From Neocallimastix lanati (nom. inval.) (taxonomy: Eukaryota > Neocallimastigomycota > Neocallimastigomycetes > Neocallimastigales > Neocallimastigaceae): DNA of 64,000 bases. Position numbers and translations under genes: made by a program. The stretch spans positions 38,501-102,500 of the forward strand of contig JACVTC010000022.1 of the NCBI GenBank assembly GCA_016946835.1. Reading direction: 5' to 3'. Below the pieces are notes generated by a model. It saw only the letters and a program-made list of their open reading frames with translations, did not search any database and was not told the origin of the DNA. This document shows, one piece after another, positions 35,830 through 54,273 of this stretch. Position 1 is the stretch's first letter; the number at the start of each line of letters is the position of its first letter.

Positions 35830-35867
<38 letters not shown>

Positions 35868-37206
35868 TTTATTATTTTTATATTATTATTTTATTTTTTA
35901 TAATTTATTATTATTTTTTTTTTTTTTAAAAGAAGTTTTACAAAATTATTATATATGAGAGAAATGTTAAAAAAAAAAAAAAATTATAATCAAATTGAAA
36001 TGTTTGAAGTGAAACTATTATATATATATAAATTATTTTTTTTTATTTTATATGTATATATATTTTTTTATTTATATTTTAATTAATTTTTAGGATTTTA
36101 TATTTCAATATAAAATTGTGGTTTTAAATTATAGTACAGTTTTATTATATAAATATTGATTTACATTATTAGTTGTATGGCTTTAGTATTGAAATTAATG
36201 CAATATCTTATAATGGACAATACAGATGATGAAATTTAATAATAATAATAAAAAAAAAATTATTTTGTTTTATATATATATAAACTTAAATTTCTAAATT
36301 AATATGTATTTCTATTATTATTATAAGTTTACAAATAAATGAATAAAATGGATATAAATAAATAATGTTGAGATAAATAATAAGTAGACACATAACAAAT
36401 AAATAGATAAATAAATTAAGATAGATATAAAAATACACCAATTAATAAATTCAAATAAATAGTAATACCTATTTAACCTATATATATATAAATATGTATA
36501 AATATATAAATTTAAATGCTTGGATTTGGTTAATTATAGATTTAATTAATTTTCAAAAACTTTATTTATCTTTAATTTTTTTTTTAGATTAGCTAAAATC
36601 TTAATTTATATATCTATATTTCAAAAGAATAAAAAAAAAAAAAAAAAAAAACTAAAAAATACCTTATTTATATTTTTGTCGTTAATATTATATATATATA
36701 TATATTATACATATATATATTTTTATACATTGATATTAATTATTTATTTTTGAATAGATAAATTTAAAAATAAATATATATATATATATAAAAGATAATA
36801 AAAGTAATTATAATTATAATCATAAGCAAATGATTTAAAATATAATCCTATTTTACTATGACAGAACATAATGAATAACCCGAGAAATTGATTAAAATTA
36901 AAATTTTGTAATACTTGATTTTTTTTTTTTTTTTTTATTAAAGTATTTGTATTAATTTCTTAATTTATATACCATTTCTGAATATTTTTTGTTTTTTTGT
37001 ATTATTTATTATATTTAAAATATTTTATTAAGTAGTATAAATTTTTAATCGATGATAAGAAAAAAATAACAGAAATAATAATAAAATAATATAATATAAG
37101 AGAAATAATAATAATTAAAAAAAAAAATCAAAAATATATATCCATATTTAAATAATAAGTAAATACTTTAATAATATTTGTTAAATTTAAAGTAATAAAG
37201 AACGAA
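35540..37206. other. AT-rich spacer, nothing recognised
   Basis: A/T low complexity with a ~40-base T run (35833-35865). The minus open stretch at 35582-35809 is Tyr/Phe/Ile low complexity and is rejected. The final ~150 bases are the likely promoter of the next gene. Confidence 0.5.
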
Positions 37207-37516
37207 ATGGATAATCAAGATAATAATGAAAATACTTCAGCGATACCTGAAGAAATTAATGTTGGACCAGAGAATGTTACAAATGAACAAACAAATCAAG
37301 AAAATGTTGTTACTACAAAATTCAAAAGTTTGAATCAAACAGTAACCAGTAATGGAAATCAACAACAAACAACCTACGGTATATATACATATATATATAA
37401 ATATAAATAAAATATAAATAAAAACGATAAAATAAAATTTATATACACGTATATACAATTAAAAAAATATCTTAATATTTATCCTTTTATTACTTTTTTA
37501 TTTTATTTTAATTTAT

Positions 37517-37556
<40 letters not shown>

Positions 37557-40500
37557 GAATAATAATATAATATGAAATATTATAATATTATTACTTTAAT
37601 AATAATGATCAATAATAATGATAAATGATAATAATAAATAATAATGAACAATGATGAACTTTATTAATGAAAAAATTGATTATAAGAAACGAGTGTATAT
37701 AGTACTAATAGTAACTATCAAAAAATAACAAAAACGGTCATTACTAGTAATAGATCATCAAGTCATAAGCTTTTAAGAAGATCAAATTCAAATATGAATG
37801 CATTGGAGGTGCTTAATTCAGAACCTCAAAAATTAGAAGAATTTAAAGATAATCAGAACAATAATCAAGATAATACTACAATAATGAATCAATCTAATAT
37901 TCCTAGTTCAATTGTGGAGATAAAGAGAACCCCTAAATCACAAAGTCGAGTATCCAATTCACAGGGATCAGCAACAACAAGACCATTAGATAATCATGAT
38001 ATTACCGAATTAAATGATAATTCTGCTATCACAGAACCTCTAAAGGATTCTATTGAAGACAGAACAGATGAAAGTAAAAAAATTAATGATAATGATGATA
38101 ATGATTTCGCAAAAACCATAAAATCTTCTAATAGTCAACAAGAAATAGTAAGACGGAGTCAATCCATTCCAAATATGAGGAGAGAAAATGCATTAACGAT
38201 GACTGGAACTGCAGCAAAATCTCTCAATAAATCAAAATCTGCTCAAGTTTCGTATAAGCAGTCGAATATTCTTGGATCTTTCGTAGAAGTATTACATAAT
38301 AATACCTATGAGAATAATCTTGAGAGTATTAAAAATAATACTCCTGATCACAGCAAAAACAACAATAACAGTAGTATTATTAATGATACCAATGAAAGTA
38401 AAAATGATGATGAAGCGAATAATGTTGAAATTGATGATAAAACAAAAAGGAAAACAGTTTCACGGAGGTCAAATTCTACTCTGGATAATCCTAAAAGAAT
38501 ATTAGGTTCATTAGATACTAATCTTGTCGATAATTCATACCAATATAAGAATACCTCGGGTAGTAGAAAAAGCAGTAGAAATCATAGTCAAAGAAGTAGT
38601 AGGAAAAATAGTAGAAGAAATAGTGAAACGGGAAGTAGCAAAAGAATTAGTAGTCGAGGTAGTACGAATTCCATTCATAAGAGAGAAAAAGATAATTTAT
38701 TAAGAACTCAAAGCTCCTTACTGAACGTTGCTAAAAATGAAAGAAATTATAAGGAAAAAATTATATTATATAATACAAATAAGAATAAGGTAGCCTATAT
38801 GGTAACTAATGAAGGTATATTAAAATATTGATTTTTAACTTTTGTTTTTTTTATTTTAATTTTATTTTAATTTTATCTTATTTTTATATTATTTTTATTT
38901 AATTATTATTATTATTATTTTATTTTATTTTTATTATATTATATTTTATTTTATTTTATTTTAATTGTAATATTATTTTAATTTTTAATCATAGAATTTT
39001 TTTTTATTATTAATAAAATTTTATTAAATTTTAATTATAATAATATTAAATTTTTAATTAATAAAAATAAAAATTTACTAATTATTTATTTAATCTTTCA
39101 TTTATTTAATGAATCATTCATTCATTTTTATTTTTATTTTTATTTTTATTACTATCATCAATATTCCATAATATAAAAAGAAAATAAAGAAGAAAATAGG
39201 CCAGTTATTATTCAATCTTCTAATATATTTGATGTTGATATTGATAATAAATCAGATATTCATGAAGTCATCGTAAAAATTGAACAAAATCAAGATACTA
39301 AAGATTTTATTAAATCATTAGGTAAATTCAATATATATATAAATTACTAAATAAATAAATAAATAAAGATTATATAATAATTATTATATTGATTATATTA
39401 ATAATAATAATTACATAATAATTATTATATAATAAATAAATAAATTAATATTATTAAATATTAAAAAATTATCATTATCATTATTATTAATTATTACGGG
39501 AAAAAAAAATATTAATATTCTAATTATATATGTGTTAATAAATATTTTTATATCCATATTATAAAAAATATATATAATTTGTTATCTAAATTATATATTT
39601 ATAGATGATCATATAAATAAAAATTTATGCTATACTGATTATTTTGATATTAATAGAGGTAATCAATATGGTTCATGCTCTGTGCAAATTAGAGAGGCAA
39701 CCTACTTAAGTGTTCCTTGTTATTATATTGCTAAAAAGGTTTTAGTAAAGAATAAAACCAATGATGAAGTAATTAATCATTTAGAATTTGTTTCCTACGT
39801 TACTCCTAAACTGGTCACTTTACATCAAAATTTATTACAACAAAAAAATGGAGGTCCAAGTTACAATCAACATGTAGACTACAATAAGAAAAATAAACTG
39901 ATTGCTATTGAACAATATCACTATAAAAGTGATTCCACAATTAAGCAAATATTTGATTGTGATCAATATTTAAGTGAAGGTAAATAAAATTATAAATAAA
40001 AAGTAATAGAATAAATAAATAAATAAATAAATTTGTAATTATAATAATATCATTATCATTATTATTATTATATAAAATATAATTCTTTTAATGAAATATA
40101 TATATATTATATAATTAATAAATTCTAATGATAACAATGATAATACTTAATAGGTGCTATTGAAATAATGAATCGAATTCTTATTGAAAATGAAGTTAAA
40201 CCTCATACCTATAATTTCCTTACGTTTGTTAGAGGTATCATGTATCAAATTAATACTACTACTTATCCTGGTATTGAAAATGCATATTTCCAAGGAAAAA
40301 GGTTACCTTATTCTGTAATAAAAATTGAAAATGAAATACTACCAAGATCAGATCATGTTAATATATATGAAGAAGTGGATGCTATCCGTATTTTTTCAGA
40401 CTATCAAGAATTGGCTAAAGCGAATGATAAAGTTAATGAAATTTCAAATTCATTTAGTAATGATAAAGAAGAAGAATTATCAAATTCTAGTATTATTAAT

Positions 40501-41074
40501 AGATTAAATAACCAAAATAGCCAAAAAACCATTGAATCTAAAGTTGATAAAGAAAAAAATTTAATTAAAAATAATAGTTACGATGATAAAGAAAAATCAA
40601 CTCATGCACCGACGACAGATGATCTCCATAAAAATGATGCTAATGAATTCGAAGAAAATAATGATGGTGTTATGCTCAGTGATTTGAATGTCCCCAATTT
40701 CACAATATCTAATAGTCAAAATAATTTAACCTTTGAACAATTAATAAAGAATAATGCAGGAGGTAGCGATAAGCTTTATAATAGTAATTTTGATGTTAAT
40801 AGTTCATTAGGTAGTTGTAATCTAGTTGAAATTGCAAAGAATGTATCAGGCTCAGGAAATATGATTACTGTAGATGAAATTAATATGAAAAAGGGAATTA
40901 TTCCATCACGTAAATTAAAAAACGAAAATAAGAAAGATGATGATGTCACTACCAGATACAATAATATTGAAACAAAAATTTGTTGTCCAAAAAGAGGTTG
41001 TCTTATTTTCGAAGATGAACTCAATCAACTTCATTGTGAAAATAAAATAAAATATAATGATACTAGTAAGTTTT

Positions 41075-41124
<50 letters not shown>

Positions 41125-41355
41125 TGTAATTGATAATAGTAAAAAAAAGAAAAAATTTTTTGTCATCTTTAATCTATTAAATAATAAAAATATATTAATT
41201 ATTCTAATAAAAATATAATATTTTATTATTTAATATATTAGTTGAAATTAAGAGTTTTCTTGATGAACAGGAGAACTTATCAATATATCATGAATATAAG
41301 GTTAATATAAATAATATATATATAATTTTAAATAATAAATTTTTAAAGCTTTTTT

Positions 41356-41389
<34 letters not shown>

Positions 41390-41614
41390 AATTCTATATA
41401 TAATTCTATACTTAAATTATATATATATATATATATATTTATCTTCTGCTTTTCTTGCTATCATATATAGAATACTTATACTAAGAAATATTTAAGGTAT
41501 ATAAAATATAATGAATCTTTAAAATTTATGTTACAAGATTTTGTTCAATCTATATTTTTCCATAAACCAAAAGATGTCTATCAATTTACAAAAAATTACT
41601 TTTCAAATGAATAA
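37207..41614 (+). CDS. CATIP-like protein with C-terminal RIIa domain, 7 exons
   Basis: Exons 37207-37378, 37687-38814, 39181-39321, 39605-39979, 40154-41065, 41242-41300, 41471-41614 join in frame to give 976 residues. The first ~430 residues are Asn/Ser/Lys-rich and disordered, with an SR-type run (SRKNSRRNSETGSSKR). The conserved core spans exons 4-5: EATYLSVPCYY..VTLHQNLL, LSEGAIEIMNRILIENEV, YNFLTFVRGIMYQINTTTY, PYSVIKIENEI. This matches the pattern of CATIP (C2orf62), including 'SEasNLLLLRLL..mTFLAFD' and 'VFGVERTL'. The end (LQDFVQSIFFHKPKDVYQFTKNYF) is an RIIa-type dimerisation domain, as in CATIP. CATIP promotes ciliogenesis through actin and TTC17, so a zoospore flagellum role is inferred. 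It is much longer than human CATIP (~390). The family call is by eye. Confidence 0.65.
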
Positions 41615-42745
41615 TGTACCTTTACATTTTATATATTAAAAAGAAAAAAAAAAATTTTTTTTTTTTTGTTATTTCCTTTTTTCTTTTTTATTTGAACTAT
41701 CAATTCATTATTTTTATTTTAAAAAAAATATATATATATATACATATATATATATCAATAATTTAAATACAATTAAAATCTTTTTTTTTTTTATTCTAAA
41801 TGTACATATTCAATCACGTGTAATACAATTTAACAAAATGATAATAATAATATAATATAATTATTTTTAATTAATTTCTTCAGTTTTTTTTTTTTATTTT
41901 ATTTTATTTTATTTTTATTTTTTTAATTTTATTTAAAATACTAAATTTAAAAAAAAAAAAATATTAAAATTACAATATATTTCAAAAAGAAAAAAAAAAA
42001 ATAGTTTACAAAAATTTTTTCTTAATAATCCAATATTTTTTTTGTTTTTGAATTGAAAATAAACAATAATTTTGAATTAGAAAATTGTTATATTGAAAAT
42101 GTTAATAACGAATTTTCTGATAAATTATTCATTATTATAATTCATTAAATAAAATTAGAAGCATGGTAAATTTTCATTTGATAACTGTAGTAATAATAAT
42201 AATAATATTAAACATTAAATAATAATAAAAAATAATAAATAATAATAGTAATAATTAAAAATAATAAAATAATAAAATCAAATACTTGTAATAAATGTAT
42301 TAAATAATTTTTTATACACAAAATGTTTGAAAATTCAAATGATAACATAATTAAAAAAAAAAAAAAATTATATAGTATTATAATATTATATATATATATA
42401 TACTTCATACTTTTATTTTTGTTTTATTTTTTTTTTTTTATTTAAAGTATTATATATAATAAATATTATCTTATATATAAATATTAAAAAAAAAAAAAAA
42501 AAAACACTTTATTATTTTGCTGTATTTTTTTTTTTTATCGAATGCTATAAGTTATTGGAATTTTAATTTTGTTTTTTATTGTATTTATTTATTTATTTTA
42601 TTTTATTGATTATATTTACAACTTCTAATATATATATATATAAATATATTTTTGTTATTCTAAAATATAATTGTGTATCAGTATTTTATTTTTAAATTAG
42701 AAAATGAAAATTTTGAATAAAAATAATTTTTGAAATTTAAAAATC
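41615..42745. other. Convergent 3' spacer, AT-rich
   Basis: Lies between the stop of the CATIP-like gene and that of the minus-strand LAMTOR4-like gene, so it holds two 3' UTRs. It contains mononucleotide runs and no frame of note; the minus stretch 42208-42408 is low complexity. Confidence 0.5.
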
Positions 42746-42861
42746 TTAATTCTTCTTTTGATGAATAATATAAATGAACAATTCATCCATTGTAATTTGG
42801 AGGGTATATGTCATGTATGAAACTATAAATAATAAAAATTTGATTATATTATTAAAATTCG

Positions 42862-42892
<31 letters not shown>

Positions 42893-43296
42893 CTAATATA
42901 TATATAAATTATTGATTTTTTAATATTTATTTCAATCCTTACTGCAAAGTTTAACAAATCCACCATTATTATCTGATTCGATAAGCTTCTGTGAATCATT
43001 TAACATTTCATAAATTTGTTCCGCAATTTGATTCGGATTAACAAAATTATCACTATACTTTATTTGTTTAAAGTAATGGATTTATACAAATATAAGTGTA
43101 TATATATATATTTTTTAATATTTTAAAAGTTATGATTAAATTTTATTTATTTATTAATTTTTTTTTTTTTTGTTATTTTTACCACTAAAACATCTCCTTC
43201 ATGTGACATTAATAAATAAGTATTACAATTTGGTACTTTTTCTAACATTTTAGTAGCTTGAACTACTTCTGAAGACTGATTATTAAATATTAATGA
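42746..43296 (-). CDS. LAMTOR4: LAMTOR4-like Ragulator subunit (5' end unresolved)
   Basis: Exons on minus 43296-43183, 43057-42943 and 42822-42746 join in frame (donors GTAAAA, GTAAGG; AG acceptors). They give ...MLEKVPNCNTYLLMS, HEGDVLV, YSDNFVNPNQIAEQIYEML, then GGFVKLCISYMTYTLQITMDELFIYIIHQKKN and stop. This aligns end to end with human LAMTOR4 ([25 protein letters not shown]..., [29 protein letters not shown]) with almost no gaps, a small roadblock-type fold. LAMTOR4 is part of the Ragulator complex that anchors Rag GTPases to lysosome or vacuole for TORC1 signalling. The true start lies upstream of 43296. A micro-exon (43402-43416, before a GTAAAT donor) and the ATG at ~43458 are possible but unproven. 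Confidence 0.72.
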
Positions 43297-43457
43297 CTAC
43301 ATATGTTATATTTATTAATTAAATAAGAATAAAAATTAAAAAAGATAGTTTGATATATTTTATATTAATAAAAATGTATTTATAATTTACTAATTGCTTG
43401 AAATACTTATATATATAAATATATATATAATAAATATTGAAATATATGCTCAATGTA

Positions 43458-43500
<43 letters not shown>

Positions 43501-43874
43501 TTGAATAAGCTTTTTAAACCTTTTTTATTTTATTTTATTTTTCCTTTTTTTGAAAAAAAAAAAAAAAAAAAAGAATTTTATATATAAAGGCATTTTATAT
43601 TTTATATATTAAAAAAATGTTTATTTTATTAATAAAATTTTTGACTATACAAAATATGCAAAAATAGCATATATTTATACATATCTTCCATAAATATTGG
43701 AAAATTTAATTTATGATTAATTATTTTATTAAATTTAGTATTATAAAAATTTTTTTTTTACTTAAAAATATTTTTTAAAAGTTTTGAATATAATAAATAA
43801 TATATATATAAATTATTAATTAATTTAAATCAAAAATCCATTAATATCTATTAATAAATAATAATCTTTTCAAA
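43297..43874. promoter_or_regulatory. Divergent promoter region, LAMTOR4-like / PFD1
   Basis: The two genes are transcribed away from each other across ~580 bases, which also hold the missing 5' exon(s) of the minus gene. The region includes a ~42-base T run (43460-43499) and A runs. No defined factor site was recognised. Confidence 0.45.
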
Positions 43875-44203
43875 ATGTCTTTAAACGAGGAAGCAATTAA
43901 GAGAGTAATTATTTTGAAAAACATTTTTAAAAAAATTTTATTTATTTTATAACAATGACATTACTTCCTTTTTTTTTTTTTTTTTTTTTTAAAGAAAAAA
44001 AAAAAAATGAAGATTATATCAAAAATTTGTTAATTGGTATTATTTATAATTTATCAAAAATGGATGGATGTAAAATTTTTATATTAAATACTTAATTGAA
44101 ATCTACTATGATATATAAATTTATAAGAACATGTTTAAAGTTTTTATTATTAAATATTCTTCATAATTATCGTTTATTTTTTGTTTATATATATATATAT
44201 ATA

Positions 44204-44244
<41 letters not shown>

Positions 44245-44484
44245 ATTAATTTATTATATAATTGTTGTTAATAAAATAGTATTTAATAATAGCAATAATA
44301 ATAATAAGTTGTTTTGAAAGTTAATAATTTAAATATAATTAAGTAAGGGATTTTAATATAATGAAAGATATTTATTCTTTTATTTCTTTTCTTTTTCTTA
44401 AAATTATCACTTTTTATTATTAAATAATTAATTAAATAATTAATTAATGTTTTAATATATTTATTATTAAATTGGTTAAAATAA

Positions 44485-44522
<38 letters not shown>

Positions 44523-44992
44523 TCTATAATAAGATGTTCCAAGAAATGCAAAATAAGAACGTTCAACTTACAAGAGATTTAAACGGTGTAAAATATCAAA
44601 TTCAAGCTAATGAAAGAGAACAAAAAATTTGTGAATTAGCCAACAAAGAACTTCTTAATTATGAAGATAGCACTATCGCTTACAAATCTGTTGGAAAAAT
44701 GTAATATTTCATTTGTTATAATTGAACAATAATTACTAACAAATAGAATTTATAAAATAATAAAATTTTAATTTATCTATTTTTTTTTTTTTTTTTGATC
44801 TATTTTATTTTTATTATTTTAAGGTTTGTTCAAGCTGATTTGAACAAAATTCGTACTGATAATGAAAAACAAGTAGAAGAATATAAAAAGGAACAAGAAG
44901 CACTAAAGAAAAAAGAGAAATACCTTGAAAGAAGTTTAACTGATTTAACAAATCATATTAAGGATATAATGCATGGTGTTAGTGGTCGTTAA
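43875..44992 (+). CDS. PFD1: Prefoldin subunit 1 (beta-type), 3 exons
   Basis: Exons 43875-43904, 44534-44700, 44824-44992 join in frame to 121 residues (human PFDN1 is 122). The protein starts MSLNEEAIKRMFQEMQNKNVQ and has two long heptad-rich helices around the short beta-hairpin region 'YEDSTIAYKSVGKMFVQADL', matching human 'YEGVGRMFILQS'. The end 'KEKYLERSLTDLTNHIKDIM' matches 'KKSYLERSVKEAEDNIREML'. Prefoldin is a cytosolic six-subunit chaperone that hands nascent actin and tubulin to the CCT chaperonin. Exon 1 codes for only ten residues and is separated by a ~630-base intron rich in homopolymers. Confidence 0.92.
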
Positions 44993-46540
44993 GACTTTTT
45001 ACTTTTATTATTATTTAAAGAAGAAAAGAATTTTCAATAATAGTAATAATTTAAAAAATAAAGTAAGAAAAAAAAATAAAAAAATAAAAAAAAAAAAACT
45101 ATTATATTAAGATAAGAATCATAATAATATAATAAAATAAATAGCAGTTATAAAATTAATTAAAAAAAAAAAAAGTATATATATTTATATATATAATATT
45201 AACAATAATAATTATAAAAAAAAAAGCAAAAAAAAAAGCAAAATATATATATATTTAATTCAAAATAAAATTCAAACAAGCAAAAAAAATAAAAAAATAA
45301 AAAAATAAAAAAAAAATAATAATATTTAACAAATAATGAAAAGCATATGTTAACCATAAGATTATAAATAGTTATATATGAAATCATGACTTTATAGTTT
45401 AGTTTAATTTCAAATTTAAATATTATTATTATTATTAAATTAATTATTTACATTATAATATTTGTGAGATGAGATAAATTGAACTTTTAATTTTATTATT
45501 GTAATTATTAAAGTTATATTTTTATATTTTTATTATTATTATTGTGATTATTAAGTTATATTAATGATAAATAATTTATTAAATACTTTATACTAAGTCC
45601 TAATTATTATTAATGTTTTATCTTTTATAATTATTTTAATAATAAGTAATTATAAATTTAATGTGTAATGTAAGAATTTAATGAATGGAAATTTTATATA
45701 GTATCTATTTATAGTTTAAACTAAAATTATATATTTATAGTAATAATCTATTTTTTTTTTTTATTTTTTATTTTTTATTTTTTATTTTTTATTTTTTTTT
45801 TTTATTTTATTAATGTAAATTAAATAATTAATGATTAGAAGTTTTAAATAATTATTTATTGAGTAATATAAATATGAGAAGATTTAAAAGGACCTTTTGT
45901 CATTTATAATCATTATTCCTGTAATAATTATAAAAAAAAATAAATAATAAATAATAATGATAATAGAATAATAGATATATATATTATAATATTATTTATT
46001 TGTAATTTAAATGTATAAATATCAAGAGTAATACTAAAAATGAAAATATAAATTAAGTATTCATATTTCTATATATTATATAAATGGATTATCTATATAG
46101 ATAAGAGTCAGGTATCTTTGTATTAATAATTTTAACATAATTATCATATATTAAAATGATCCTCTATTTTGATATATAATAATGTTATGAATTTGAATTT
46201 TCATTAGTTTTTTAAAAATCTTTAAAATTAAATAAATATAATAAAATATAAAGATTTAAATTATAAAAGAAATATATATAACAAATTAAAGGATTCGAAA
46301 AGATATTAAGGAATTAAATAGGGAATGAACGAAATTTCGATAAATTTCATTAAGATAGTGTAAAAATTTAATAATTTAATATGTATCTGATAAGTTGAAA
46401 AAAAAAAAAAAAAAAAAAAAAAAGTTAATATTTCTAAGAAATCTTTTATTCTTAAGAAAATTAATGCCCAACTATAAGTTTTAATTGTCATGATAAATGT
46501 GATAAAAAAAAAATTCAATAATTAGATGTATTTTAATTGA
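44993..46540. other. AT-rich spacer, nothing recognised
   Basis: 3' flank of PFD1, then A/T low complexity. Minus open stretches at 45199-45387 and 46306-46518 are Phe/Tyr/Ile low complexity around A runs and are not credible. Confidence 0.5.
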
Positions 46541-46769
46541 TGAAGTAAATATGGCTTCACGGAAGTTACACAGTAACTTCTATAAATCATTAGAATAAGG
46601 ATTGTCAATCTAAATTTGATAATCGTTCTTAATAATAAGACTATAAAATAAATAAATATAATCTAATAAAAAAAAAAAAAAATTATATATATATAAAAAT
46701 CAACAATAGAGTAATACAAAAATGTATATAAAAAATTTTATGATGATTTAATAAAGAATGGTTTATAAA

Positions 46770-46995
46770 AAATAGCCTTTTCAAGTGAAAATCCGGTCTC
46801 TGATTCAACTCATGAAAAATTAATTAGTGTAGAATATGTAGTTAACAGTAATATAATTACACCATTAGGAACTTTATATAAATTGACCAAAAACAAAAAA
46901 CTATCAAAAGTTTATTAATGAACTAGAGGATAAAGGATATAAGTTTAAAGAAGGTGATAGTTTTCAAATGGTTTAAGGAACCTAAGGAAAAACTT
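46770..46995 (+). pseudogene. Short coding-like relic, unidentified
   Basis: A GC-richer island reads SFSSENPVSDSTHEKLISVEY.. and VVNSNIITPLGTLYKLTK in one plus frame. After a shift it continues FINELEDKGYKFKEGDSFQMV, then stops. The amino-acid composition looks like real coding sequence, but there is no ATG, no full frame and no obvious splice sites. I do not recognise the family. It could be an exon of an unmodelled gene, but a decayed fragment is more likely. A perfect 8-bp stem (GAAGTTAC/GTAACTTC) sits upstream at ~46562-46580. Confidence 0.35.
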
Positions 46996-52388
<5,393 letters not shown>

Positions 52389-52599
52389 AATTAAATTAAT
52401 ATTTAAATTAAATTAAATAAATTCAATATATATAAATATTAATAATAATAATAATACATAAATAAATAATTAATTAATTAATTATAATAATTATTACAAT
52501 AACAATAATAATAATAATAATAATAGCAATAATATAATTTGGAATTCGAAAAAAAAAAAAAAAAAAAAAAAAATTTTATTTACCAAACATATATATATA

Positions 52600-52634
<35 letters not shown>

Positions 52635-52883
52635 TTTATTTTATTATTATAATATATTATGATATTATATATATTCTATTATTTTATATATAGTTTAACT
52701 TTTTATTTAATCATTTTTATTAAATATATTTATATATATTTATATATTAATGTATTATTTATATGAAATATACATATATGTATATCCTAAATCTAATTAT
52801 ATAAATATTTTATGAAAAAAAAAAAAAAACTATATGTCATATTAATATTATTTTTATATTAATATTTTTTTTTATTTTATATG

Positions 52884-52920
<37 letters not shown>

Positions 52921-53390
52921 TTTTTTTTATTTTTTTTCATTTAAACTATAATTATTTTATAATTCATCATTTAACAAATAAAAAAACAGTAAATAATATA
53001 GATATATATATATAACATATATACATTTATATACTTTAAAAGATTTTTCTTTCAAAAAGTCTTTATTTGTTATATAAAAAGTATAAAAAGTATAAAAAAA
53101 AAAAAAAAAAAAAGAAAAAAGGAAAAAAATAATATATATATATGTATATATAATGTTTTATTATTTATTCAAAACTTAATATTTATATATATAATAATTT
53201 ATAAAAAATAGTAACTAATGTTGTATATAAAATAGATATAGGATTGTAATAAATTTTATTTATACATACATATTTAAATAATAATAATAATAATAAATAT
53301 TAATAATAATTTTATAAATAACAATAAAAATTATTAAAATTAATATATAATGAAAAAGTTTATCTAAAAAAAATTATTTTTTTTTCCCAT
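52389..53390. other. AT-rich spacer downstream of the helicase gene
   Basis: Mononucleotide runs (T run 52599-52632; T run 52887-52918; A run 53094-53113) and (TA)n. No frame of note. Confidence 0.5.
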
Positions 53391-54273
53391 AATTTTTTTA
53401 ATAAATTTTTTTTTTATGGGAATTATGAAGATGGTAAATTAAAATCATAAATTAATATCATTTTCTACCAAACTTTTTTTTTTTATGGGAATTATGATGG
53501 TAAATTAAAACCATTTTCTACCAATTTTTTTTTTTTTTTAGACTAGAAAAGAGGCTAAACTCTTTTTCCTTTGAATTATTAAACTAATAGAGAGGATTGC
53601 ATGAGTACTATATATTAAAGAGGGAATTACTTAGCATTTGGGTACAAGATTTGATGTGTCTATGTAGATCTTATTCTACCTAAATTTTAATCTTTCGGAC
53701 ATTTATGCATTTGCCAAGGGAAAAGGAGCAAAGTACGAAAGTTCATACGTTAGATTATACTGGCCCTAGCTTCAAAGGGAAGTTAACAAAATTGGAGAAA
53801 CACTCGAAGAAGTAGTACTAGAAAAATTCTCAGCAATAATATGCATGTCAGAGCGCTAATGCTGAAACACTCAGTAAAGGTTATCCAGTAGGGACAATTC
53901 TGCCATTATGGAAGTGTGTGACTACCCCAATATTCCCACTGCTCCTGATGGGGGGACTGAAACCAAGGACAGTACACACTGAAAATAAAATAAAATAAAA
54001 TAAAATAAAATAAAATAAAATAAAATAAAATAAAATAAAATAAAATAAAATAAAATAAAATAAAATAAAATAAAACAGAATAAATAGTAGAATATTAAAT
54101 ATAAAGTACAGATTGAATAAAATAAAATAAAATAAATTAAAATAAAATAAAATAAAATAAAATAAATAGTAGAATATGAATATAAAGTACAGAATAAAAT
54201 AAAATAAAATAAAATAAAATAAAATAAAATAAAATAAAATAAAATAAAATAAAATAAAATAAAATAAAATAGA
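53391..54273 (+). repeat. Unclassified repeat-like unit with (AAAAT)n tail
   Basis: Begins with two imperfect tandem copies (53411-53468, 53480-53524) of ATGGGAATTATGATGGTAAA..CATTTTCTACCAA. A GC-richer body follows (53537-53985) with no open frame, then a long AAAATA array (53985-54072) with two GTACAGATTGAATAA units (54073-54118, 54164-54193) and more AAAAT to 54273. A unique body ending in a simple A-rich tail resembles a LINE or SINE 3' end, but I found no tRNA boxes and no reverse transcriptase. The tail is the reverse complement of the compound repeat at 17.6-18.3 kb. Confidence 0.6.
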
